From Bordetella parapertussis (GTDB lineage Bacteria; Pseudomonadota; Gammaproteobacteria; Burkholderiales; SG8-41), in the NCBI GenBank assembly GCA_945864585.1, contig CAMBCF010000001.1, positions 67,825 through 116,381 on the forward strand: a stretch of DNA of 48,557 nucleotides, read 5' to 3'. Positions 7,405 to 15,147 of this stretch are shown piece after piece. The position numbers and the translations under genes were made by a program. The stretch's first letter is position 1. Every line of letters starts with the position of its first letter. A model generated the notes under the pieces. It did not search any database. It saw only the letters and a program-made list of their open reading frames with translations, and was not told the origin of the DNA.

Positions 7405-9180
7405 CTATTTTTTCCACGTATCCCGCAAAGTCACCGCGCGATTGAACTTTGGCGCGCCGGGCCTTGTATCCACACGGTCGGCGGCAAAATAGCCGTGACG
7501 CTCAAACTGGAAGCACGCCTCCGGCTTGGCATTTTTGAGTGCGGCTTCGAGTTGCGCAGTGACCGTTTTTTGGGAATCGGGGTTGAGATCGAGCAAAAAA
7601 TCCCGATCTCCAGCGCCCGGATGCGCCACCGTGAATAGCCGCTCGTAAAGGCGCACTTCCGTCGCATAGGCGTGCTTGACGCTGACCCAGTGGATGTTGC
7701 CTTTGACCTTAACCTTGTCCGCGCCCGGCGTGCCTGACTTGGTATCGGGAATGAAATCGCAATGTACGGCGGTGACATTGCCGTGCATGTCTTTGTCGCA
7801 ACCGGTGCATTTCACCACATAGCCATAACGCAGGCGCACGCTGTTGCCCGGAAATAAGCGGAAGAAACCCTTAGGCGGCGTCTCGGCGAAGTCATCGCGC
7901 TCGATCCATAATTCGCGCGTGAGCGGCACTACGCGTTTGCCCAGTTCCGGTTTCTGCGGATGGTTGGGCGCGAAACAATCTTCCTGCTGGTTTTCGGGAT
8001 AGTTTCCGATGATGAGTTTGAGCGGATTGAGCACGGCGATGCGGCGTTCGGCCACCTGGTTCAGGTGTTCGCGCATGCAGTCTTCGAGCACGCTGTAGTC
8101 GATCCACGAATCGGCTTTGGAGACACCGATGCGCTCGGCGAACAAACGCAAACCATCGGCGGTATAGCCTCGGCGGCGCGCACCTGCCAGCGTGGGCAGG
8201 CGCGGATCGTCCCAGCTTGCCACGTGTTTTTCGCTGACCAGTTGAATCAGCCTGCGTTTGGACAGCACCGCGTAGGTCAGGTTGAGCCGCGCGAACTCGA
8301 TCTGCTGCGGCAGCGGTTTATCGAACAGACCGCCATCGGCGAGACGCAGCAACAACCAGTCATAGAACGGCCGCTGATCCTCGAACTCCAGCGTGCAGAT
8401 CGAGTGCGTGATACGTTCCAGCGCGTCCTCGATCGGATGCGCGTAAGCGTACATCGGATACACGCACCAGCGGTCGCCGGTGCGGTGATGGGTGGCTTTG
8501 CGAATTCGATAGATCGCCGGGTCGCGCAGATTGATGTTGGGCGAGGCCATGTCGATTTTCGCGCGCAGCACCATGCTGCCGTCGGCGTGTTCGCCATCGC
8601 GCATTTCGCGAAAACGTTGCAGCGATTCGGCGGCCGCACGTTCGCGCCACGGGCTGGCGGTGCCCGGCTCGGTCAGCGTGCCGCGATTGCTGCGCATCTG
8701 CTCGGCCGACTGTTCGTCGACGTAGGCGTGACCCGATTCGATCAGATACTGTGCCGCCTCATACATGAAATCAAAGTAGTCGCTGGCATAAAAAATATTT
8801 TCGCGCCAGTCAAACCCCAGCCATTGCACGGCATGAATGATGGCGTCGACGTACTCCTGTTCCTCCTTTTCCGGATTGGTGTCGTCGAAACGCATGTGGC
8901 ACGCGCCGTCGTAATCGTGCGCCAGCCCGAAATTGAGACAGATCGATTTGGCGTGGCCGATGTGCAAATAGCCGTTCGGTTCAGGCGGAAAGCGCGTGCG
9001 GATTTTCGCCGGATCAGGTGGCGTATGGGCGTGCGCCCTGGCCGGGCCGGGTTTGCCACCCCAGCCGCGTCCGGCGTACTTGCCGCTCGCCACATCCGCT
9101 TCGATGGCCGAGCGGATGAAATTGCCGGCGGCCATGGTGGCTATGGCAGGTGCGCCGGCAGGTTTGTTCGTTTCGCTCAT
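7405..9180 (-). CDS. glnS: Glutaminyl-tRNA synthetase
   Basis: This is a 591-residue class I aminoacyl-tRNA synthetase that charges tRNA(Gln) with glutamine. The catalytic domain begins after about 65 residues with RFPPEPNGYLHIGHAKS, containing the HIGH signature. The KMSKS-equivalent is VLSKRRL near residue 305. The C-terminal anticodon-binding beta-barrel domains follow (for example LELWIERDDF-like strands and the RLYERLF segment). Length is near the usual 550-590. Presence of GlnRS is normal for beta/gammaproteobacteria. The downstream nucleotidyltransferase starts three bases after its stop, so glnS expression is linked to that pair. Confidence 0.98.
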   Translation of the reverse strand: MSETNKPAGAPAIATMAAGNFIRSAIEADVASGKYAGRGWGGKPGPARAHAHTPPDPAKIRTRFPPEPNGYLHIGHAKSICLNFGLAHDYDGACHMRFDDTNPEKEEQEYVDAIIHAVQWLGFDWRENIFYASDYFDFMYEAAQYLIESGHAYVDEQSAEQMRSNRGTLTEPGTASPWRERAAAESLQRFREMRDGEHADGSMVLRAKIDMASPNINLRDPAIYRIRKATHHRTGDRWCVYPMYAYAHPIEDALERITHSICTLEFEDQRPFYDWLLLRLADGGLFDKPLPQQIEFARLNLTYAVLSKRRLIQLVSEKHVASWDDPRLPTLAGARRRGYTADGLRLFAERIGVSKADSWIDYSVLEDCMREHLNQVAERRIAVLNPLKLIIGNYPENQQEDCFAPNHPQKPELGKRVVPLTRELWIERDDFAETPPKGFFRLFPGNSVRLRYGYVVKCTGCDKDMHGNVTAVHCDFIPDTKSGTPGADKVKVKGNIHWVSVKHAYATEVRLYERLFTVAHPGAGDRDFLLDLNPDSQKTVTAQLEAALKNAKPEACFQFERHGYFAADRVDTRPGAPKFNRAVTLRDTWKK

Positions 9181-9214
9181 AGGGGACGTATTTTAACGTG
9201 CAAGGCGCGCCGCC

Positions 9215-9919
9215 CTAACGCGTGCCGAGATAATGCGTCGTCAACGCTGCTTCGATCGCGCGGCGGCCTGATTTCGTTACACGATATGCCTTCGCGCGCG
9301 GCCGGCTGGCCACTGCACGCAGCAATTTGCCGTCAACATAGTGCAACGCCGCGCTATCGTCGGCAGCGACGCCTTCGATGATTTTTCCACCGGCGACGAA
9401 TTTCTGGTAGGTCGGACGGCGCAGCCGTTCGCTGTCGTAGTGCGGGCAGTTGCTGCCAGGTAAAAAACCCAGGCAGTCGAGCGCGGTCAGCGGCCCGGCG
9501 ATGGAATCGGTAACGCCCTGTTCGAACCAGCAGATCGATCCCGCGCTCGCACCACCAAGCACCACGCCGCGCGCCCACGCTTTGCGCAGATAGGTATCGA
9601 GCGACCATTCGCGCCACACCGCCAGCAGGCTGCGCGTGTTGCCGCCACCGACGTAAATCGCATCGTGTTCCAGCACAAACGATTCGAGGTCGCGCGGCGT
9701 GCGTGCGAACAGCGGCAGATGCGTGGGCGTGCAATTCAATTGACTAAAGCCCGCGTAAAAGCGCAACCGCCCTGCTTCCGCGTCGCCGTGCGCGGTGCCG
9801 ATGAAACACACGCGTGGTTTTTTCTTTTTCGTGAGCGACAAAAAATATTTGATCAGCAGCAGGTTATCGAGATTTTCGGCCAGTGCTGCACCGCCTATGG
9901 CAAGGATTTGGCTTTTCAT
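9215..9919 (-). CDS. pepE: Peptidase E-like protein (family S51)
   Basis: The 234-residue protein resembles dipeptidase E and cyanophycinase-type S51 peptidases, which cleave Asp-X dipeptides in the cytoplasm. IYVGGGNTRSLLAVW lies near residue 95, and the nucleophile-elbow segment GGASAGSICWF near residue 125 carries the catalytic Ser. LGFLPGSNCPHYDSE downstream contains the conserved region with the catalytic His. There is no signal peptide. The gene is transcribed away from the hydrolase starting at 9978, with 58 bases between the two starts that must hold both promoters. Confidence 0.88.
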   Translation of the reverse strand: MKSQILAIGGAALAENLDNLLLIKYFLSLTKKKKPRVCFIGTAHGDAEAGRLRFYAGFSQLNCTPTHLPLFARTPRDLESFVLEHDAIYVGGGNTRSLLAVWREWSLDTYLRKAWARGVVLGGASAGSICWFEQGVTDSIAGPLTALDCLGFLPGSNCPHYDSERLRRPTYQKFVAGGKIIEGVAADDSAALHYVDGKLLRAVASRPRAKAYRVTKSGRRAIEAALTTHYLGTR

Positions 9920-9977
9920 TTTCTGTTAGTGTAGCATCGACGGTGCCCACGATTCGCTCCCGACGCAAGGAAACGCC

Positions 9978-10862
9978 ATGCACACCCTGTTGCACCGAAC
10001 ACTCGCCAGGTTTGTGATTGCCTTTGCGCTCGCCGTTTGCATCGGCAGTTGCGCTACTACGTCTTCGCGATTATCCACGCAAGCGAGCGGCGTGCAACGC
10101 ATGTTTGTGTTCAACTGCGGCGAATCGACAGTCAGCGATTTGTCGCGCTGGACACCTGGCGTCAATGTGGGCAAGCCGGGTGAATTTAGCGCCAACTGCT
10201 ATCTGATCCAGCATGCACGGGGCTGGATGATGTTTGACTCCGGCATCAATGAGAACGTAGCCACCATGCCCAAGGGGTTTCAGCGTGGCAAAGATTCGCC
10301 GCGCTACATCCTGCGCAAACCGCTGCGCGTGCAGCTTGCGGAAGCGGGGGTTTATCCCAAACAAATCACGCATGTCGCGTTTTCGCACACCCACGGCGAC
10401 CATGTGGGCAACGGCAATTTGTTCAACAACGCGACGCTGTATATCCAGCAGGCCGAATACGATATTGCGTTCGGGCCCGAGGCCGTGTCGAAATGGAATT
10501 TTGAGGTTAGCAGCTACGACAAACTGCGTGCGAATCCGATGCTGCGGCTTAACGGCGACCAGGATGTCTTCGGCGACGGCACGGTAATGCTGATTGCCAC
10601 ACCGGGCCACACACCAGGCCATCAGTCGCTGCTGGTGCGGCTGCCTAAACGCGGCCCGGTGATACTGTCCGGCGACATGGTGCATCTGCAGGATAACTGG
10701 ACACAGCGCCGTGTGCCCGCGTTCAACTTCAACCGCGAACAAAGTCTGCAATCGATGGAAAAAGTCGCTGCACTGATGAAAAAAACCGGCGCGCAACTGT
10801 GGATCAATCACGACAAGGTGCAGAGCGACCAGATTCCCAAGGCGCCGGCCTATATCGAGTAG
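9978..10862 (+). CDS. Metallo-beta-lactamase-fold hydrolase, lactonase-like lipoprotein
   Basis: The 294-residue protein has an N-terminal signal ending in a lipobox-like IGSC (Cys near residue 25), suggesting a membrane-anchored periplasmic lipoprotein. The mature part has the metallo-beta-lactamase fold: FDSGINENV, then FSHTHGDHVGN with the HXHXDH zinc motif near residue 137, TPGHTPGHQSLL with the third His near 210, SGDMVHLQ with the bridging Asp, and WINHDK near the end. This arrangement matches the N-acyl-homoserine-lactonase-like subgroup, which hydrolyses lactones. The substrate is not provable from sequence. The chimeric gene begins three bases after its stop, showing an ancestral operon with an aldolase. 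Confidence 0.87.
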   Translation: MHTLLHRTLARFVIAFALAVCIGSCATTSSRLSTQASGVQRMFVFNCGESTVSDLSRWTPGVNVGKPGEFSANCYLIQHARGWMMFDSGINENVATMPKGFQRGKDSPRYILRKPLRVQLAEAGVYPKQITHVAFSHTHGDHVGNGNLFNNATLYIQQAEYDIAFGPEAVSKWNFEVSSYDKLRANPMLRLNGDQDVFGDGTVMLIATPGHTPGHQSLLVRLPKRGPVILSGDMVHLQDNWTQRRVPAFNFNREQSLQSMEKVAALMKKTGAQLWINHDKVQSDQIPKAPAYIE

Positions 10863-10865
10863 TCA

Positions 10866-11615
10866 ATGAATCGAGTCTTTGCAGAAATCTGGAACTCCGC
10901 CAAGATCAAGCTGATGCAGGGCGGCAAGGTGGTTGGCGGCACGGTGCGCGGCGTGCGCGATCCGAGCACCTATTGCACGATGGCGAATGCCGGCTATGAT
11001 TTCATTCAGCTTTCGCAGGGACCCTTTCTGCTGGAGGTTCATCCCTCGCTGCCGGTGAAAACGGTGCAGGAATTGATTACGCTGGCGCGGCCCGGTCAAC
11101 TGAGTTACGCATCCAGCGGCACCGGCAGCGGCGTACATCTCGCGTCCGAGTTATTCCTCGAACGCGCCGGCATACGCGTGCTGGGCGTGCCCTACAAAGG
11201 CACCGGTCCGGCGCTCAACGGCACCGTTGCCGGACATGTGCAGATGTTATGGGGCAGTGTCGCCACAACACTGCCGCAGGTCAAAGGCGGACGGCTGCGC
11301 GGCATCGCGGTGAGCACCGCGCGACGCATCCGCACGGCGCCGGATATTCCCACGGTTATGGAATCGGGTTTCAAGGATTACGACGTGGTACTGTGGCACG
11401 GGATCATCGCGCCCAAAGGCCTGCCACAACTGATAGTGAGCCGGCTCAACACCGACCTGAACAATGCGCTACGCGAAAAGGACATGGAAGACCGGCTCGC
11501 TGCCGATGGCGTGTCACCTGCGGGCGGAACCCCGGCGCAGTTTCTGGCGGAGCTCAGAAAGGCCATTGCCATGTGGGGCGGCGTGGTGAAGCGGCTGGGG
11601 ATCAAGGCCGAGTGA
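10866..11615 (+). pseudogene. Chimera: N-terminus of HpcH/HpaI-type aldolase fused in frame to C-terminal part of a Bug receptor
   Basis: The frame is open for 249 residues but joins two unrelated proteins. Residues 1 to about 48 (with KLMQGGKVVGGTVRG and CTMANAGYDFIQL) look like the start of an HpcH/HpaI aldolase. From about residue 52 ([20 protein letters not shown]) it is a Bug protein in its second half: SYASSGTGSGVH, VPYKGTGPALNGTVAGHVQM, and the usual ending GIKAE. The Bug signal peptide and first lobe are absent, and the aldolase lacks its metal site and most of its barrel. The junction lies near 11011-11030. The simplest explanation is a deletion that removed the rest of the aldolase and the start of a following Bug gene. 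Function as either parent is unlikely. Confidence 0.82.
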
Positions 11616-11652
11616 AGGATTGATCGCCACCCAACAAACACAGGGAGAACGC

Positions 11653-12630
11653 ATGAAACGCTTGTTACTACTGGCAGCACTGGCTGCCGCGATGACTGCC
11701 ACGCCCGCGCGGGCGCAATCCGCCTGGCGTCCGGAGAAGCAGGTTGAGATTGTTTTGCCCACCGCGCCCGGCGGCGGCAATGATACGGTGGCGCGTCTGA
11801 TGCAAAAAGCGCTGCAGGAGCAGAAACTGGTGACCACACCGATTCTCGTGCTCAACAAGGCCGGCGGCAATCAGACCGTATCGGTGGCGTACCACGCGCA
11901 GCATGGCGCGGACCCGCATTACCTGCTGTTTGCAACATCGACGCTGTTCACCAACCAGATCCAGGGACTGATGCAGCACAGCTACCGCGATTTTCCGCCG
12001 CTCGCGCTGGCGTTTGTCGACTACAGCGCCTTCATGGTGCCCGCAAATTCTCCGTTCAAGAGCTTCGGCGATCTGGTGGAGCGGCTGAAAGTCGATCCCG
12101 AATCGGTCGCGTTCAGTGTGGTGGCGCGCGGGGGCACCTCCCACGCGGTGGGGGCGATGGCGGCCAAGGCCGCGGGCGTGGATATCAAGCGCCTGAAAAT
12201 AGTGGTTTTCAAAACCAGCGCCGAAGCGACGACCGCAATGATGGGCGGGCACATACAGGCGTCCATATCCTCTGCTGCGGGCTCCACGCCGCCAGTGGTT
12301 GCGGGCCAATTGCGCATGCTGGCGCTCGGCGCGCCGCAACGCCGCCCCGGTGCGCTCGCCGCGGTGCCGACGCTGGGCGAGCTGGGGCTGGACGCTCCCG
12401 TATTGGCCACCTGGCGCTGCATTTTTGGCGCCAAAGACATCACGCCCGCGCAAATCACTTTTTGGCAAGACGCCCTGGCGCGCGCTTTTCAGGGCGAAGA
12501 ATGGAAGGCGTGGATGAGCAAGAACGACGTGACAGCGCCATCACTGCGCGGCGCGGCACTCGCAAAGTATCTCGACGGCCAGTTCAACCACACGCGCGGT
12601 GTGCTGCTCGAATTGGGGTTGGCGAAGTAA
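11653..12630 (+). CDS. Bug/TctC family receptor, divergent
   Basis: The 325-residue precursor starts at the ATG at 11653, preceded by AGGGAGA at good spacing; the frame is open from 11620. Signal peptide MKRLLLLAALAAAMTATPA ends near ARAQS. The first loop reads VLPTAPGGGNDTVARLMQKA, with Asn before Asp instead of the usual Ala-Asp. The later central segment (FKTSAEATTAMMGGHIQASI) lacks the common PYKG motif, so the binding pocket differs from the other Bugs here. It ends with the stop at 12628-12630, inside a 12-base palindrome shared with the converging dioxygenase gene. Confidence 0.88.
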   Translation: MKRLLLLAALAAAMTATPARAQSAWRPEKQVEIVLPTAPGGGNDTVARLMQKALQEQKLVTTPILVLNKAGGNQTVSVAYHAQHGADPHYLLFATSTLFTNQIQGLMQHSYRDFPPLALAFVDYSAFMVPANSPFKSFGDLVERLKVDPESVAFSVVARGGTSHAVGAMAAKAAGVDIKRLKIVVFKTSAEATTAMMGGHIQASISSAAGSTPPVVAGQLRMLALGAPQRRPGALAAVPTLGELGLDAPVLATWRCIFGAKDITPAQITFWQDALARAFQGEEWKAWMSKNDVTAPSLRGAALAKYLDGQFNHTRGVLLELGLAK

Positions 12631-12638
12631 ACGTTTAC
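12627..12638. repeat. Perfect 12-base palindrome holding both converging stop codons
   Basis: GTAAACGTTTAC is its own reverse complement. Its left TAA (12628-12630) ends the plus-strand Bug gene, and its right TTA (12635-12637) is the TAA of the minus-strand dioxygenase gene. The two genes end only four bases apart. Confidence 0.85.
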
Positions 12639-13525
12639 GCCGTCAGTGCGGCTTGCAGAAACCCGGGATCGAAAACTTTGTCCGCCAGCACCTGACAGCG
12701 CTTCATCAACCGCAGTTCATCGGGCTGGTAGTCGGCTACTGCGCAGTGCCAGGTGCCGAGGTGATCCCATATCAGCACATCGCCCACGGTCCAGTGGTGG
12801 GTGTAGCGATACTTCGCTTGCAGCACATGCGCGAACAGGGTGTCGAGCATCTTCTGACTTTCATCAGGCCCCAGTTCGTTGATGCGCACCGCGAAACCGG
12901 GGTTCACATAAATCACCTTGCGCCCGCTGATGGGATGGGTGAGAAATACCGGGTGCGACACCGGCGGGCGTTTGCGGCGCTCCGCTTCGCTTAACGGCGG
13001 ACGTTTGCTGCCCTTGCGCCGCATGAGCTCGTGGAAGTTGTTCCAGTCGTGCAACGCGGTTGCGTTCGCGAGCTGCGCTTTTACAGCGGCGGGCAGGTCT
13101 TCGTAAGCGGCCTGGGTATTGGTGAAGTCGGTGGCGCCCAGCGGCTTGCCGTCTCTCACCGGCACTTTGTGCGCCACCAGCACATTAACGAAGCCGACGA
13201 CCTGGTTATAGGTCATGTCGGTGTGCCAATCCTGCCCCGCGTCCGGGGTGCCGATATAGCGGCCATTCTCAACCACGTTGGAAAGGATGGAGACTTCGGG
13301 CATGCCGGGTTCGGAATTTCGCGACAACACCTGCAGTTCGCCGAAGCGCGCCGAGAACGCGCGTAATGCCTGGGCATCAATCGGTTGCCTGGGAAAACAC
13401 AGCACACCGTATTGCCCGAGTGCCTGCACCACACGCGCATGATCGGCATCCGCTAGCGGATGGGCGAGGTCAACGCCGGTAACCGTAGCGCCCAGTATGG
13501 CGTTGCCGGGTTCGATTTTGAGCAT
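12635..13525 (-). CDS. TauD/TfdA-family Fe(II)/2-oxoglutarate dioxygenase
   Basis: The 296-residue cytoplasmic enzyme belongs to the TauD/TfdA family, which hydroxylates substrates such as taurine, sulfonates or aryloxyalkanoates with 2-oxoglutarate as co-substrate. The iron facial triad is visible: DWHTDMTY near residue 98 supplies His and Asp, and DHLGTWHCAV near residue 262 supplies the distal His. The Arg of RLMKRCQV about 14 residues later fits the 2-oxoglutarate carboxylate ligand. TNTQAAYEDLP is the usual helix between them. It converges on one Bug and diverges from the next (13637), so its substrate may be one of their ligands. Confidence 0.92.
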   Translation of the reverse strand: MLKIEPGNAILGATVTGVDLAHPLADADHARVVQALGQYGVLCFPRQPIDAQALRAFSARFGELQVLSRNSEPGMPEVSILSNVVENGRYIGTPDAGQDWHTDMTYNQVVGFVNVLVAHKVPVRDGKPLGATDFTNTQAAYEDLPAAVKAQLANATALHDWNNFHELMRRKGSKRPPLSEAERRKRPPVSHPVFLTHPISGRKVIYVNPGFAVRINELGPDESQKMLDTLFAHVLQAKYRYTHHWTVGDVLIWDHLGTWHCAVADYQPDELRLMKRCQVLADKVFDPGFLQAALTA

Positions 13526-13636
13526 AGGGTTGTCCTTCCGCCTTGTCGGTCCACTTGCGCATCGGCAAACTGAGGCAGCCGAATGACGTTATATTAGCAG
13601 ACACACCGGCACCCGGTCTGGTGAAGGAAATGATTC

Positions 13637-14605
13637 ATGGCTCTACACTCTCGCGTTGCGGCGCTCGCATTGCTGATGGCAACGGCATTCCCCATCACGC
13701 TAAATGCGCAGACATTTCCCACGAAATCGATACGCATACTCATTGGCTTCACGCCGGGCGCGGGTGTGGACATCGCCGTGCGCCTGATCGGGCCGAAAAT
13801 GGGCGATGCGCTGGGCCAGTCCATCATCGTCGATAACCGCCCCGGCGCCGGCGGCAACATCGCCGCGGAGTTGGCTGCGCGCGCGCCGGCCGACGGTTAT
13901 ACGCTGCTGGCCAACGGCGCCCCCGCCGCAATCGCCCAGACGCTGTATGCGAAGCTGTCCTACGACCTGCTCAAGGATTTTGAAGCTGTGGCGCTTATCG
14001 CCAGCGTATCGCAACTGCTGGTCGTGCATCCGTCACTACCGGCGAAGAGCGTTAAGGATTTTGTGGCGATAGCCCATGCCCGCCGCGGCGAACTGAGCTA
14101 TGCCACCACCGGTAGTGGCAGCACACCACACCTGACCGCGGAGATGCTCAGGATGCAAACCGGCATCCAGATTCTTCATGTGCCGTACCGCGGCACACCG
14201 CCCGCACTCACTGATCTCATCGCGGGTAACGTGACCTTTATGTTTGCCAATATTCTTTCGGTACTGCCACAGGTGCAGAACGGCCGCCTGCGCGCGCTGG
14301 CCATCACCAGCGCGAAACGCAGTGCCATCACGCCCAACTTGCCCACGCTCGCGGAGACCTATCCGGGTTTCGAGTCGGGAAGCTGGTACGCGCTGTTTGC
14401 GCCCAGTGGCACGCCCAAAGAAGCGGTGGCGCGCGTACACGATGCAGTCACCCGCGCCATGCAGTCGCCGGAAGTGCGTGACAAGTTCATCGCGCAGGGC
14501 GCGGAACCGCTGCCCGGCACGCCGCAGGACGCCGCCGCCTACACCCGCGCCGAAGTCGCCAAGTGGGGCAGGGTGGTGAAGGCTTCGGGTGCGCGGGTGG
14601 ATTGA
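13637..14605 (+). CDS. Bug/TctC family receptor
   Basis: The 322-residue precursor has a signal peptide (MALHSRVAALALLMATAFPI, cleavage near LNAQT). Motifs run in order: FPTKSIRILIGFTPGAGVDI, VDNRPGAGGNIAAELAARAP with DGYTLL, LVVHPSLPAKSVKDF, VPYRGTPPALTDLIAGNVTF and a C-terminal KWGRVVKASGARVD. The GFTPGAGVD loop keeps the ligand-contacting Asp. It diverges from the dioxygenase gene (start 13525) across a 111-base gap, an arrangement in which one control region could drive both. Confidence 0.93.
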   Translation: MALHSRVAALALLMATAFPITLNAQTFPTKSIRILIGFTPGAGVDIAVRLIGPKMGDALGQSIIVDNRPGAGGNIAAELAARAPADGYTLLANGAPAAIAQTLYAKLSYDLLKDFEAVALIASVSQLLVVHPSLPAKSVKDFVAIAHARRGELSYATTGSGSTPHLTAEMLRMQTGIQILHVPYRGTPPALTDLIAGNVTFMFANILSVLPQVQNGRLRALAITSAKRSAITPNLPTLAETYPGFESGSWYALFAPSGTPKEAVARVHDAVTRAMQSPEVRDKFIAQGAEPLPGTPQDAAAYTRAEVAKWGRVVKASGARVD

Positions 14606-14732
14606 GCAGTGGAAGTTGTGACTTGATCCGTTACGCAATCGCCGGTTACGATCCTTGAACAAAGTTATAACATTGTACTGACATGGAGTTCGCCAAGGTA
14701 GAACATTGTTAGCACTCTGATGGGAGTGGCGC

Positions 14733-15005
14733 GTGAAGACATTGATTCGCAAGATGGGTAACTCACGGGGCGTGCTGATTCCGAAGCCGTTTCTTGTCCA
14801 AACGGGTATGGACGCGGGCGAGGTTGACATCCAAATCGAAAGCAACGCGATCGTGATTCGCAAGCCGGAAAAGACGGCGCGTCACGGTTGGGCTGATGCA
14901 AGCAAGGCGATCGCCGCCGCTGGCGATGACGGACTCGTTTGGCCTGAGTTCGCAAATGACGGTGACAAGGAATTGGTGTGGTACCCTTCAAGAAGGGTTC
15001 GCTGA
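14733..15005 (+). CDS. Orphan MazE/AbrB-type antitoxin-like protein
   Basis: The 90-residue protein starts with GTG at 14733, with GGAG six bases upstream. MKTLIRKMGNSRGVLIPKPF is the swapped-hairpin DNA-binding half of MazE/AbrB proteins, and GWADASKAIAAAGDDGLVW is the acidic tail that normally wraps a MazF-type toxin. The tail would end at ELVW in relatives; here seven more codons (YPSRRVR) are read from a small hairpin (14983-14998). No toxin gene follows: within six bases of the stop comes a large palindromic element. It may be a solitary regulator or the remains of a toxin-antitoxin locus. Two AACATTGT copies (14669 and 14702) upstream could be its operator. Confidence 0.8.
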   Translation: MKTLIRKMGNSRGVLIPKPFLVQTGMDAGEVDIQIESNAIVIRKPEKTARHGWADASKAIAAAGDDGLVWPEFANDGDKELVWYPSRRVR

Positions 15006-15011
15006 ATAGTA

Positions 15012-15055
15012 GGGTCAAGTTTTTCATTATCGTACGATGTTGAAAAACTTGACCC
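15012..15055. repeat. Palindromic hairpin, GGGTCAAGTTTTTCA stem with palindromic loop
   Basis: The 15-base left arm (15012-15026) is a perfect match to the right arm TGAAAAACTTGACCC (15041-15055). The 14-base loop contains its own perfect palindrome ATCGTACGAT (15029-15038). T-runs inside the stem would let it act as a bidirectional terminator between the antitoxin gene and the converging VOC gene. The arm sequence resembles elements mobilised by REP-associated Y1 transposases, but none is present here. Confidence 0.75.
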
Positions 15056-15058
15056 CTT

Positions 15059-15130
15059 CATTCCAAGATCGAGCCAGAGATTTTGATACCGAGCACCTTG
15101 GCGGCCTTCACACGTAAGCCCTTCCCGCTT
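15059..15130 (-). pseudogene. Possible C-terminal scrap of an ABC transporter substrate-binding protein
   Basis: Read on the minus strand, codons ending at a TGA at about 15059-15061 give VKAAKVLGIKISGSILE. This resembles the tail of ABC-type substrate-binding proteins, which end with a KALGL-(T/K)IP-x-(S/L)IL-like helix. Only about 20 codons can be recognised, they stop before the usual acidic end, and no rest of the gene is nearby. The match is short and could be chance. Confidence 0.3.
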
Positions 15131-15147
15131 GGCGACCGGTAGTTACG

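Noticed and set aside
7960-9381. A 473-codon plus-strand frame opposite glnS
   Set aside because: It is the reverse complement of the GlnRS catalytic region and has no recognisable motif.
14655-14700. A sigma-70 promoter upstream of the MazE-like gene (TTGAAC and TATAAC boxes)
   Set aside because: The boxes are only a few bases apart, not the required 16-18, so they cannot form one promoter.
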